Of a stretch of 64,000 nt of DNA, positions 54,801 to 62,212 are shown piece after piece; position 1 is the stretch's first letter; each line of letters opens with the position of its first letter. The notes under the pieces were generated by a model, which was not told where the DNA came from, did not search any database, and saw only the letters and a list, made by a program, of their open reading frames with translations. The stretch covers positions 1 to 64,000 of the forward strand of contig NZ_MCGQ01000010.1 in NCBI RefSeq assembly GCF_002242805.1, read 5' to 3'. Source of the DNA: Streptomyces diastatochromogenes (lineage in GTDB: Bacteria; Actinomycetota; Actinomycetes; Streptomycetales; Streptomycetaceae). The position numbers and the translations under genes are program-made.

Positions 54801-57500
54801 GAACCGCTCCTCGACGCCGAGCAGCAGGTGCCGGGCGGTGCCGTTCGCGGCCGCCCTGCGGGGGGTGGCGGTGGGCAGCCAGTAGCGCTTGCGCTGGAAG
54901 GCGTACGTCGGCAGGTCCACGCGGGCCGGTGTGGGGTGCCCGGCGTGGTAGTCGGCCCAGGAGACGCCCAGGCCGGCCGCGTAGTAGTCGGCGAGCGCGG
55001 TCAGGGTGGTCGAGGTGGTGGTGTCGCGGCGGCGCAGGCTGGCCAGCCACAGGTGGTCCTCGACGGTGACGCTCCGTCGGGCGAGCGCGGTGAGCCCGGC
55101 CTGCGGGCCGATCTCGATCAGGGCGTGCCGGCCGCGCTTGGCGACGGCTCGGATGCCGTCGAGGAAGCGGACGGGTTCGCCGATGTGCCGCACCCAGTAG
55201 TCGGGGTCGCCGATCTCGCGGAACCGGGCGAGGCGTCCGGTGACGTTGGAGATGAGGCTGATCTTCGGCTCGTGGAAGGTGATGCCGTCGAGGGCGGCGC
55301 GGAAGTCGTCGTAGACCTCGGCCATCAGCGGGGAGTGGAAGGCGTGCGAGACCGTGAGGCGGTCGACGCGGGCACCCCGCTCGGTGAGGATGCCGGTGAC
55401 CTCGTCCAGGGCGGCGGTGGCACCGGAGATCACCGTCTGGTCGGGGGCGTTGATCCCGGCCAGGGCCAGGTCGGCGCGGCCCTCCAGCAGGGGGGCGACC
55501 TCCTCGACGGGGGCGGCGACCGCGGCCATGCCGCCCTCGGTGCGCACGGCCTGCATCAGCCGGGCGCGGGCGGCGACCAGCGTGACCGCGTCGGCCAGGC
55601 TGAACAGGCCGGCCACGGCGGCGGCGACGACCTCGCCGATGCTGTGCCCGATGAGCACGTTGGGGCGCACGCCCCAGGCCATCCACTGCTGGGCGAGGGC
55701 GTACTCCAGGGTGAACAGGGCGGGCTGGGTGTACTCGGTGCGGTCGATCGCCTCGGGGTCGGCGGCGGTGCCGAGCAGCAGGTCGCGCACCGAGCGGCCG
55801 AGGTGCTCGGCGAACAGCTCGTCGCACGCGTCGACCTGAGCCCGGAAGACGGGCAGGGCCTCGTAGAGGGCGGCGCCCATGCCGGCGTACTGGGAGCCCT
55901 GGCCGGTGAACATGAACGCGGTCTTGCGGATGCCGGAGGGGCCCTCGTGGTCGGCCTCGGCGGCCTTGTCCAGCAGCCGGGCGAGCGCGGCGCGGTCGGC
56001 GACGGGCGCGGCGACGCGGTAGGGGTGGTGGGCGCGGGTGGTGTTGGCGCTGTGGCAGAGCGCCGACAGGGGCTGCTCGTCGACCAACTCCCTGTATCGC
56101 GCGGCCAGTTCACGCAGGGCGCCGGCGTTCTTCGCGGACAGCGTGAACACCGGCGCGGCCCCGCCCTCGGCAGGCTGCTCGACCGGCACGGGCGGCGCCT
56201 GCTCCAGCACGACCGCGCCGATGGTCCCGGCGAACCCGAAGCTGTTGACGACCGCGCGCCGGGTCTCGGCCTCCCAGGGCTCGCAGGCCGTCGGGACCCG
56301 TACCGGGTAGAGGTCCCAGGGGATGCGCCCGGACGGGGTGTTGAGGTTGATGTGCGGGTAGATCGTGCCGGCCCGCAGCTGGAGCACGGTCTTGATGACG
56401 CCGACGATGCCGGACGCGGGCTCCATGTGACCGAAGTTGGTCTTCACCGAACCGACCAGCACCGGCCGGTCCTTGGTGTGGGAGTCGACGAACACGTCGC
56501 CGATGGCGCCGAACTCGATGGGGTCGCCGAGCGGGGTGCCGGTGCCGTGCGCCTCGACGTACTGGATGTCCTCGGGCGCCAGGTGGGCGGCGGCCAGCGC
56601 GCTGCGGATGACCTTCTCCTGGGCGGGGCCGTTGGGCACGGTCAGACCGGCGCTGTCGCCGTCCTGGCCGACGGCCGTGCCGCGCACCAGGGCGAGGATC
56701 CGGTCGCCGTCGCGCTCGGCGTCGGAGAGCCGCTTGAGGACGACGATGCCGCAGCCCTCGGCGCGCGCGTAGCCGTCGGCGGCCTCGTCGAAGGTCTTGC
56801 ACTGCCCGTCCGGGGAGAGCATCTGCGCGTTGGAGAACATCACCGGGATGCGCGGGTGGTGCAGGGCGTTGACGCCGCCGCACAGCGCGATGTCGCTCTC
56901 GCCGGCGCGCAGCGCCTGCACCGCGAGGTGCAGCGCGACCAGCGAGGACGAGCAGGCCGTGTCGACGCTCATGCTCGGGCCGCGCCAGCCGAGGAAGTAG
57001 GACAGGCGGCCGGACAGCGGGAACATGGTGATGCCGGAGGCCAGATGGCCGTCCAGCTCCTCGTAGGGCAGTGAGTCCAGTTCGAGCGCGTAGTCGATGG
57101 AGCTGGCGCCGATGTACACGCCGCCGTTGCCGCGGCGCAGCGGCGCCGGGTCGATGCCCGCGTGCTCCAGGGCCTGCCAGGCGGTCTCCAGCAGCAGCCG
57201 CTGCTGGGGGTCCATGTAGCGGGCTTCCTTCGGGGAGATGTTGAAGAAGCCCGCGTCGAACAGGTCGATGCGGTCCAGGAACCCGCCGGCCGAGGCGCGG
57301 ATCTTGCCCTTGTCGTCGGGGCCCTCGGGCGTGAACGCGTCGACGTCCCAGCGGTCCCGGGGGATCGGTCCGATTCCGCTGCGGCCCTCCCGCAGGAAGG
57401 CGTCGAACTCGTCGGGCGAGCCGCTGCCGCCGGGGAACCGCAGACCGATTCCGACGATCGCTACCGGCTCGGGCGCCTGCTCTGATTCCGTACGCGGCAT
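51810..57500 (-). CDS. Iterative-type modular PKS: KS-AT-(DH)-(ER remnant)-KR-ACP
   Basis: The protein has 1896 residues. ATG 57500 follows GAGGAG. KS (about 10-435): Cys in VDTACSSSLVALH, His in EAHGTGTPLGDP and KTNFGHMEPASG. AT (about 515-815): GHSIGEVVAAAV and the malonyl-type HAFHSPLM. DH-like (about 865-1130): the HxxxGxxxxP site reads DGGRTVLPAGAY with no His, and the DxxxH site reads PAELLEAAVQ, so it should be inactive. Residues 1190-1510: structural KR half plus a shortened ER-like GroES segment (TGFAPGDEVLVRHDG) without an NADPH-binding half. KR (about 1530-1720): TGGLGGLGL with Ser (YSSIAS) and Tyr (GHYAAAS). ACP (about 1810-1885): LGLDSL. There is no TE or reductase, so release needs another enzyme. 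Confidence 0.9.
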   Translation of the reverse strand: MPRTESEQAPEPVAIVGIGLRFPGGSGSPDEFDAFLREGRSGIGPIPRDRWDVDAFTPEGPDDKGKIRASAGGFLDRIDLFDAGFFNISPKEARYMDPQQRLLLETAWQALEHAGIDPAPLRRGNGGVYIGASSIDYALELDSLPYEELDGHLASGITMFPLSGRLSYFLGWRGPSMSVDTACSSSLVALHLAVQALRAGESDIALCGGVNALHHPRIPVMFSNAQMLSPDGQCKTFDEAADGYARAEGCGIVVLKRLSDAERDGDRILALVRGTAVGQDGDSAGLTVPNGPAQEKVIRSALAAAHLAPEDIQYVEAHGTGTPLGDPIEFGAIGDVFVDSHTKDRPVLVGSVKTNFGHMEPASGIVGVIKTVLQLRAGTIYPHINLNTPSGRIPWDLYPVRVPTACEPWEAETRRAVVNSFGFAGTIGAVVLEQAPPVPVEQPAEGGAAPVFTLSAKNAGALRELAARYRELVDEQPLSALCHSANTTRAHHPYRVAAPVADRAALARLLDKAAEADHEGPSGIRKTAFMFTGQGSQYAGMGAALYEALPVFRAQVDACDELFAEHLGRSVRDLLLGTAADPEAIDRTEYTQPALFTLEYALAQQWMAWGVRPNVLIGHSIGEVVAAAVAGLFSLADAVTLVAARARLMQAVRTEGGMAAVAAPVEEVAPLLEGRADLALAGINAPDQTVISGATAALDEVTGILTERGARVDRLTVSHAFHSPLMAEVYDDFRAALDGITFHEPKISLISNVTGRLARFREIGDPDYWVRHIGEPVRFLDGIRAVAKRGRHALIEIGPQAGLTALARRSVTVEDHLWLASLRRRDTTTSTTLTALADYYAAGLGVSWADYHAGHPTPARVDLPTYAFQRKRYWLPTATPRRAAANGTARHLLLGVEERFASGVREFNAEFTTEELGALADLADGGRTVLPAGAYVDLLLAVQDAVQGHARSAVRDLRLLAPLELPAETVTALTTRWRPRPGGGAEVEVFTVVGGEENIHATAVVAAEREPLVPVSELAELDATLAPAGQQIDDEDIYTDLASVGRPQGPRMRLLLRAARHGDGLVTGELTGRDATAVEHVPAELLEAAVQALVVLDPEGPVFVPREIASVRHFRKPRGENLRVLARVRGEQDRRLADVLLLENGDPVAELLGVRMARPEGRGGRRQFLHRPDWVRRALPAKEHAPARHVVLLDPSAVRAAELSAEPGLKVTWLPDLTDLKAALEDPTVTDVCRIWRQRPAPMSDGRLRVECEDNYHELLTLIGALNASGAPRPPRLWLVTEGAQWLPGDPAGDGGHLGAATLWGFGRVLLTEYPQYRTTLVDLAPGSGLAPLADEWRSEPPGEYQVAHRPGRRYVRRLLAGDSTLTWTGGFELRAPDSGDLSDLAPAAATGRAPEAEEVQVRVHTVGLTAEDARTALDTGRAERAEEDATEEEPPPLLGQLARGTVLAAAAGTGFAPGDEVLVRHDGTFRSTLTVPAVAVVHATGSDDTAPRFRLDETGEALRTALSDPAGRTWVTLPEDPAEEQTDPVDEGPAGLRADRTYLVTGGLGGLGLVTARKLVALGARHLTLVSRSGRATEEASPVLADLAADAEIDVVRADISRSEDVQRLVRHLAAGPYPLGGIVHAAGSYDKKLISELTWESIDAQLAAKAYGGWLLHEAAEESFPELEFFVTYSSIASVLGGATQGHYAAASAGLDALAEWRSRRGVPGLSVNWGAWARVGMSARLEEHLSQEIERSGVRFFSPTRALDTLARLWGRPRTQRIVGEFDWDRYVAGSVTGDLFYDRLARQTPDDDGTGLDLTALAALPGAERLAAVTGVVREKVAAVLHLEEGDELDVSTEFVSLGLDSLMAQQVKAALEQTFRLPLPASLTHDHPTVRALAQFVDGQLAPAPTA

Positions 57501-57511
57501 GGAACGACTCC

Positions 57512-57811
57512 TCAAGCTTCCTGGATGGCCTGGGTCAGGTGGTCCACGAGGTGGGCGATCGTCGGCTCGTTGAAGAGCACGTTGACGTTGATCGACAGGT
57601 CCAGGAGCTGCTCCAGGCTCTGCCGTATCTCGGTCAGCCGCAGCGAGGTGAGGCCGAGATCGAAATAGCTGACGTCGAGGGGGAGATCCTCGGAATCGTC
57701 CATGAGCAGTACGGCCCTGAATTTCTTCAGGACGATTGACTCGATTTCTTCGGCGAGTTCACTGCGCGGCAGATCGCGCAACCGCTGGATCGTGCTGTCG
57801 ACAGGTGGCAT
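57512..57811 (-). CDS. Free-standing acyl carrier protein
   Basis: This 99-residue four-helix carrier has the phosphopantetheine serine in FDLGLTSLRLTEI, a TSL variant of the usual DSL. It is the first gene of the operon ACP-PKS-AMP ligase-LLM-thioesterase. A TTG at 57823 would add four residues. Neither start has a ribosome site, and the SARP-type repeats end only 23 bp upstream, so a leaderless transcript starting at the ATG is likely (inference). It may receive the starter from the AMP ligase or carry the chain for reductive release. Confidence 0.85.
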   Translation of the reverse strand: MPPVDSTIQRLRDLPRSELAEEIESIVLKKFRAVLLMDDSEDLPLDVSYFDLGLTSLRLTEIRQSLEQLLDLSINVNVLFNEPTIAHLVDHLTQAIQEA

Positions 57812-57833
57812 GCGGTCATGCAAGCAAGGGCGG

Positions 57834-57851
57834 CTGACACCCCGCTGACAG
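57834..57851 (-). promoter_or_regulatory. SARP-type repeats before the ACP-PKS operon
   Basis: CTGACAC (57834) and CTGACAG (57845) are spaced 11 bp and read GTGTCAG and CTGTCAG towards the ACP gene. Confidence 0.6.
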
Positions 57852-57883
57852 CTCCGAGAGCGCTCCCATGGCTTGATCGGCGC

Positions 57884-57925
57884 GGTCAGTCACGTGTCAG
57901 CGCCGGGTCAGATTCCGCTGTCAGG
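57884..57925 (+). promoter_or_regulatory. SARP-type array before the amine-forming operon
   Basis: GGTCAGT (57884), TGTCAGC (57895), GGTCAGA (57906) and TGTCAGG (57919) have spacing 11-11-13 bp. The last unit ends 47 bp before the ALDH start codon. Confidence 0.7.
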
Positions 57926-57972
57926 CTCGCATTGCTTCAAGAAATCCACACGCCATATCCGAAAGGCTGAAG

Positions 57973-59604
57973 ATGCTTCGCGAAGCCGCGCAGGAGGAGA
58001 GTGCTGAGGCACCTTCCGGATTGAAGAGTTACGACCTCTACATCGCGGGCAAGGACGTCGCCGGGGACGGATGGGTCTACACCGTCAGCGGGCGCTCCCT
58101 GCTGGAGGACGTGTTCACCAGCGTCACCCTGAAGCGCTCGCTCGAACAGGACCCGGAATCCGAGGCGGCCAAGCACCCCTATGTCGTCGGGCGCTGCGCG
58201 ATCGCGGACGACTCCGCCATCGACCTGGCCACCCAGGCGGCCGCCGCGGCCGCCCCCGACTGGGCGGCCGTACCGCTGGAGCGGCGGATGCAGCTGGGCA
58301 CCCGCTTCCGCGAGGAACTGATCAAGCACCAGGACGAGTTCCTGCGCATGCTGGTCGCCGAGTCCCACCCCGTGAAGCTGGCCCGCTGGGAGCTGAGCTG
58401 CCTGCTGCAGATCTACTCCCCGGGCTCCCTGCGCTGGTACCTGAAGCAGATGCGGGTCGAGAAGGAGTACAACGGCCGCAAGCTGATCCTGCACCGCCAG
58501 CCGGACGGTGTGGTCGCCTTCAACCCGCCGCAGAACGCCCCGCTGCCCAGCACCGCCCTGTGCGTGCTGGCGCTCATGGCCGGCAACGCCGTGGTGGTGC
58601 GGGCGCCCCGCAGCATCGCGCTGTCCACCATGTGGCTGCTGCGCGACATCGTCGCGCCGCTGCTGGAGGAGATCGACGCGCCGGCCGGCGTGCTCAACGC
58701 GGTGTGCTCCAACCCGAAGCAGACCATGGACCGCTGGATCGCCGACCCGCTGATCAACGACATCTTCTACATCGGCGGCAGTCAGGAGGGCCTGCGCTTC
58801 GAGCAGCAGTGCGTGGCGCACGGCAAGAAGCCGATCCTCGAACTCGCCGGCAACGACGGCATCGTGGTGTGGAAGGACGCCGACGTGAAGTGGGCGGCCG
58901 AGGCCATCACCGAGTCGTTCTACGGCTCCGGGCAGATCTGCATGGTGCCCAACTACGTGCTGGTCCACCCCGAGATCGCCGAGGCGCTGATCGCCGAGGT
59001 CAAGGAGCAGGTCAAGGGCATCAAGCCGGGCCTGCCCGAGGAGGAGGACGTGCTGCTGTCGCCGGTCCGGCGCAGCGAGCGCTTCTTCCGGCTGCTGCGG
59101 CAGGCGATGGACAACGGCGCCGAGCTGATCACCGGCGGCAACCGCACCGAGGTCGACGGCACGGTCTCCGAGACCGGTGTCTTCCTGCAGCCGACGGTGG
59201 TCCGGGTGGACGGCCTGGACCGGGCCCGGACGTACGACGTGGTCCGCGAGGAGACCTTCTTCCCGCTGATCCCGATCGTGGTCGCGGAGCGCGACAACGA
59301 CGACGCCCTCCTCGAGGCCTTCCTGCAGTTCGTCAACAGCAACGACTACGGGCTGCGCAACTCCCTGTGGTCGCGCTCGGACCACGTCATCGAGACCTTC
59401 GTGCGCCGCGTGGTCAACGGCGGCCTGCTCAAGGTCAACGACTCCCACATCGGCTTCCTGCCCTACCTGCCGAGCCACGGCGGCACCGGCCGCACCGGCG
59501 GCGCCTTCGGCGAGGCCAACTACCCGATGCTCAAGACCTCCCACGTCCAGGGAGTCAGCATCGCCCGCGACGTGAGCCCGTACGACGCGGTCTTCGGCGC
59601 CTGA
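57973..59604 (+). CDS. Aldehyde-dehydrogenase-superfamily enzyme, candidate acyl-thioester reductase
   Basis: The protein has 543 residues. The ALDH catalytic residues are in place: Glu290 in ILELAGNDG and Cys323 in FYGSGQICMVPN, with the FNPPQNAPLPS nucleotide-binding region. A 90-residue N-terminal part precedes the core. The PKS has no release domain, and an aminotransferase follows in the same operon. Reduction of the acyl thioester to an aldehyde, as in acylating ALDHs, would join the two steps (inference). Oxidation of an aldehyde is the alternative. It is the first gene of the plus-strand operon, with AAAGG before the ATG. Confidence 0.88.
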   Translation: MLREAAQEESAEAPSGLKSYDLYIAGKDVAGDGWVYTVSGRSLLEDVFTSVTLKRSLEQDPESEAAKHPYVVGRCAIADDSAIDLATQAAAAAAPDWAAVPLERRMQLGTRFREELIKHQDEFLRMLVAESHPVKLARWELSCLLQIYSPGSLRWYLKQMRVEKEYNGRKLILHRQPDGVVAFNPPQNAPLPSTALCVLALMAGNAVVVRAPRSIALSTMWLLRDIVAPLLEEIDAPAGVLNAVCSNPKQTMDRWIADPLINDIFYIGGSQEGLRFEQQCVAHGKKPILELAGNDGIVVWKDADVKWAAEAITESFYGSGQICMVPNYVLVHPEIAEALIAEVKEQVKGIKPGLPEEEDVLLSPVRRSERFFRLLRQAMDNGAELITGGNRTEVDGTVSETGVFLQPTVVRVDGLDRARTYDVVREETFFPLIPIVVAERDNDDALLEAFLQFVNSNDYGLRNSLWSRSDHVIETFVRRVVNGGLLKVNDSHIGFLPYLPSHGGTGRTGGAFGEANYPMLKTSHVQGVSIARDVSPYDAVFGA

Positions 59605-59631
59605 CCACACCCAGTCCTGCGGAGGTTTCCC

Positions 59632-60774
59632 GTGCGTTCCCTCGATGCTGCCCGGACCGTCTGCGAGCGGTTCCACCCCGGACTCCTCAAGGAGCTGGAG
59701 CAGATTCCGTACGCCGAGCGGGAGCGGCCCGGCAGCCCGGTGATCGACCTGTTCCGCATCCACGGCGGGGTCGGTCTGCTGATACCCGAGGCCTACGGCG
59801 GCCACGGCGCCGCCCCGCTCGAGGCGCTGCGGGTCCAGCTCGCCCTCGGCGCGCTCTCGCCGTCCCTGGTCGCGGCCGTGTCCATGCACCACTTCACCGC
59901 CGCCATGCTGTACTCGCTGGCGGTCAAGTCGGGCCGGCTCACCGCCGGGCAGACCGAACTGCTGCACCGGATCGTGCCGGAGCAGCAGGTGATGGCCTCC
60001 GGCTGGGCCGAGGGCCGTACCGCGCAGAACATCCTGAAGCCGGCCGTGACCGCGCGTCCGGTCGAGGGCGGGTTCCTGCTGTCCGGCTCGAAGAAGCCGT
60101 GCAGCCTGTCCCGTTCGATGAGCCTGCTCACCGCGTCCATCGCCATCCACGGCGAGGACGGCGGCGAGCCCGAGCTGGCGCTCGCCCTGGTGCCCGCCGA
60201 CGCGCCCGGCATGACCGTGCACCCGTTCTGGGGCAACGACCTGCTGGCCGGCGCGGAGAGCGACGAGGTGCGTCTGGAGGACGTGTTCGTCCCGGCCGAG
60301 ATGGTCGTCCGGGCCGGCGCCGACGACCCCACCCGCCTCGACGACCTGCAGTCGGCCGGGTTCGTCTGGTTCGAGATGCTGATCTCCGCCGGGTACGCGG
60401 GCTCCGCCGCCGCGCTGGTGGAACAGGTGCTGGAGCGGCAGCGGGGCAGCGTCGAGGAGCGAGCGGCTCTCGCCGTGGACATGGAAGCCGCCCTCGCTCT
60501 GCTGGAGGGCGTGGCCCGCGGGACCGGTCCCGAGCCCGGTGACGAGGAGTCGGTGGCGCGGGTGCTGGTCGCTCGGTACGCGGTGCAGAACGCGCTGCCG
60601 GACATTGTGGCTCGGGCGCTGGAGTTGCTCGGGGGGCTGGACTTCATCAGCAATCCGGCGAGTGCGCTGGTCGCTGCCGCGACGCGTGCCCTGGCTTTCC
60701 ATCCGCCGTCCCGTATCGCCGCTGCGGAGCCGCTGCTCGCGTATTTCGACGGGGGGCCGTTGGTACTGGCGTAG
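59632..60774 (+). CDS. Acyl-CoA-dehydrogenase-fold flavin monooxygenase, candidate amine N-hydroxylase
   Basis: This 380-residue protein has the ACAD fold (FRIHGGVGLLIPEAYGGHGAAPLE opening, then a GWAEGR and KKPCS flavin-side region). The acyl-CoA dehydrogenase base, a Glu in IYEGT near the end, is absent: the segment reads LAFHPPSRIAAAEPLL. That fits the HDP-type ending of two-component monooxygenases such as DszC and isobutylamine N-hydroxylase VlmH. A flavin reductase lies in the same operon. N-hydroxylation of the amine made by the aminotransferase is the favoured role. Confidence 0.8.
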   Translation: MRSLDAARTVCERFHPGLLKELEQIPYAERERPGSPVIDLFRIHGGVGLLIPEAYGGHGAAPLEALRVQLALGALSPSLVAAVSMHHFTAAMLYSLAVKSGRLTAGQTELLHRIVPEQQVMASGWAEGRTAQNILKPAVTARPVEGGFLLSGSKKPCSLSRSMSLLTASIAIHGEDGGEPELALALVPADAPGMTVHPFWGNDLLAGAESDEVRLEDVFVPAEMVVRAGADDPTRLDDLQSAGFVWFEMLISAGYAGSAAALVEQVLERQRGSVEERAALAVDMEAALALLEGVARGTGPEPGDEESVARVLVARYAVQNALPDIVARALELLGGLDFISNPASALVAAATRALAFHPPSRIAAAEPLLAYFDGGPLVLA

Positions 60775-60776
60775 AG

Positions 60777-60854
60777 CTCGGTCGGCAGAGCCGAGTGGGC
60801 GACTGCGGGTCCGTCGTGGCTGGTCGCGCAGTTCCCCGCGCCCCTTTGGGGCGC
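60777..60854. repeat. Intergenic palindromic element inside the operon
   Basis: The 128-bp gap 60775-60902 holds CTCGGTCGGCAGAGCCGAG (hairpin, 60777-60795) and GCGCCCCTTTGGGGCGC (hairpin, 60838-60854). Between them lies GTGGCTGGTCGCGCAGTTCC. I recognise the latter half as a sequence repeated in many Streptomyces intergenic regions, from memory. It may act as a processing or weak termination site. Confidence 0.6.
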
Positions 60855-60902
60855 TGCACCCCACCGACTCAATGGCACACCCCCCTTTGGAGTGAACGAC
60901 AA

Positions 60903-62210
60903 GTGACCGTCATCCAGGAATCCCCCGAAGTCCCCGCGTCGGCGACCGCCGCCGTCGACGAGGCCGAGATCCTCAATCTGTACCGGGCCCACCTCAGCAA
61001 GGGCCGGGCCACGCTCGCCGAGTTGTTCGGCAGTCATATGGAGGTGGCGTCCGAGGGCGCCTGGCTCACCACGAGTGACGGTGAGCGCTTCCTGAACGCG
61101 GGCGGCTACGGCGTGTTCATCATGGGCGCCCGGCACCCGATCGTCATGGAGGAGGTGGAGCGCCAGCTGCGCACCCACCCCACCGCGACCCGCATCCTGC
61201 TGGAGCCGACGGTGGCCCGCGCCGCCGAAGCCCTGGTCTCCGTACTGCCGCCGGGACTCGACCGGGTGCACTTCGCGCTGTCCGGTGCGGAGGCGGTGGA
61301 GACCGGCCTGAAGCTGGCCCGCGCGGGCGGCTTCAAGCGCACCATCTCGATGCGCGGCGGCTACCACGGCAAGACGCTGGGCGCCCTGTCGGCGACCGCG
61401 AAGGACGTCTACCAGGCGCCGTTCCGCCCGCTCGTGCCCGACTTCCAGCACCTGCCGTTCGGTGACGCCGACGCCCTGGAGGCGGAACTGCGGGCGCACC
61501 CGGGCGAGGTGTGCGTGATCCTGGAGCCGGTGCAGGGCGAGGGCGGGGTGATCCTCCCGCCGAAGGGCTACCTGAAGCGGGTCGAGGAGCTGGTCCGCGA
61601 GTACGAGGGCTTCCTGATCCTCGACGAGGTGCAGTCCGGCTTCGGGCGGCTCGGCGAGTGGTGGGGCGCCGACATCGAGGGCGTCGTCCCGGACGTCCTG
61701 CTCACCGGCAAGGCGCTCGGCGGCGGGGTGATGCCGGTGTCGGCGGCCGTCGCCACCCGCAAGGCGTTCCGCCCCTTCGACAAGGACCCCTACGTCCACA
61801 CCGCCACCTTCTCCGGGCAGCCGGTGCTGATGGCCGCGGTGCAGGGCGCGATCCGGGCCGTCAAGGAGGAGCGCCTGGTCACCCGGGCGATGGACCTCGG
61901 TGCCCGGCTGCTGCCGCGGATCGCGGAGGTCGCCCACCGCAACATCCCCGAGCTGGTGGTGGACGTGCGCGGCCGGGGTCTGCTCATCGGTGTGGAGCTG
62001 GTCGAGGCGGGCCTCGCCGGCGAGCTGCTGATCGAGCTGTTCAACCACGGCGTGGTCGCCAACCACTCCATGAACGGCAGCTCGGTGGTGCGGTTCACGC
62101 CGCCCGCCGTGCTGGACGACACCGACGTGGACTTCCTCGTCAACTCCTTCGACCTGGCCACCCGCGACCTCATCCGGGGCGCGGCCAAGATGCCGGAAGG
62201 CGGTAACTGA
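60903..62210 (+). CDS. Class III PLP aminotransferase
   Basis: This 435-residue fold-type-I enzyme has the PLP lysine at residue 270 in LLTGKALGGGVMPVS, the FLILDEVQSGFGR aspartate motif, and GGYHGKTLGALS. GTG 60903 follows GGAGTG. Class III members work on omega-amines and aldehydes. With the upstream ALDH-family enzyme it should convert the PKS-derived aldehyde to a primary alkylamine, replacing the valine decarboxylation that supplies isobutylamine in valanimycin. The SRPBCC gene starts two bases after its stop. Confidence 0.92.
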   Translation: MTVIQESPEVPASATAAVDEAEILNLYRAHLSKGRATLAELFGSHMEVASEGAWLTTSDGERFLNAGGYGVFIMGARHPIVMEEVERQLRTHPTATRILLEPTVARAAEALVSVLPPGLDRVHFALSGAEAVETGLKLARAGGFKRTISMRGGYHGKTLGALSATAKDVYQAPFRPLVPDFQHLPFGDADALEAELRAHPGEVCVILEPVQGEGGVILPPKGYLKRVEELVREYEGFLILDEVQSGFGRLGEWWGADIEGVVPDVLLTGKALGGGVMPVSAAVATRKAFRPFDKDPYVHTATFSGQPVLMAAVQGAIRAVKEERLVTRAMDLGARLLPRIAEVAHRNIPELVVDVRGRGLLIGVELVEAGLAGELLIELFNHGVVANHSMNGSSVVRFTPPAVLDDTDVDFLVNSFDLATRDLIRGAAKMPEGGN

Positions 62211-62212
62211 TC

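Noticed and set aside
52800..57074. 1424-codon open frame on the plus strand over the PKS
   Set aside because: Antisense shadow of the PKS, whose KS, AT, KR and ACP motifs are clear on the minus strand.
57937..60864. 975-codon open frame on the minus strand
   Set aside because: Antisense of the ALDH-family and ACAD-fold genes, which have intact catalytic motifs and ribosome sites.
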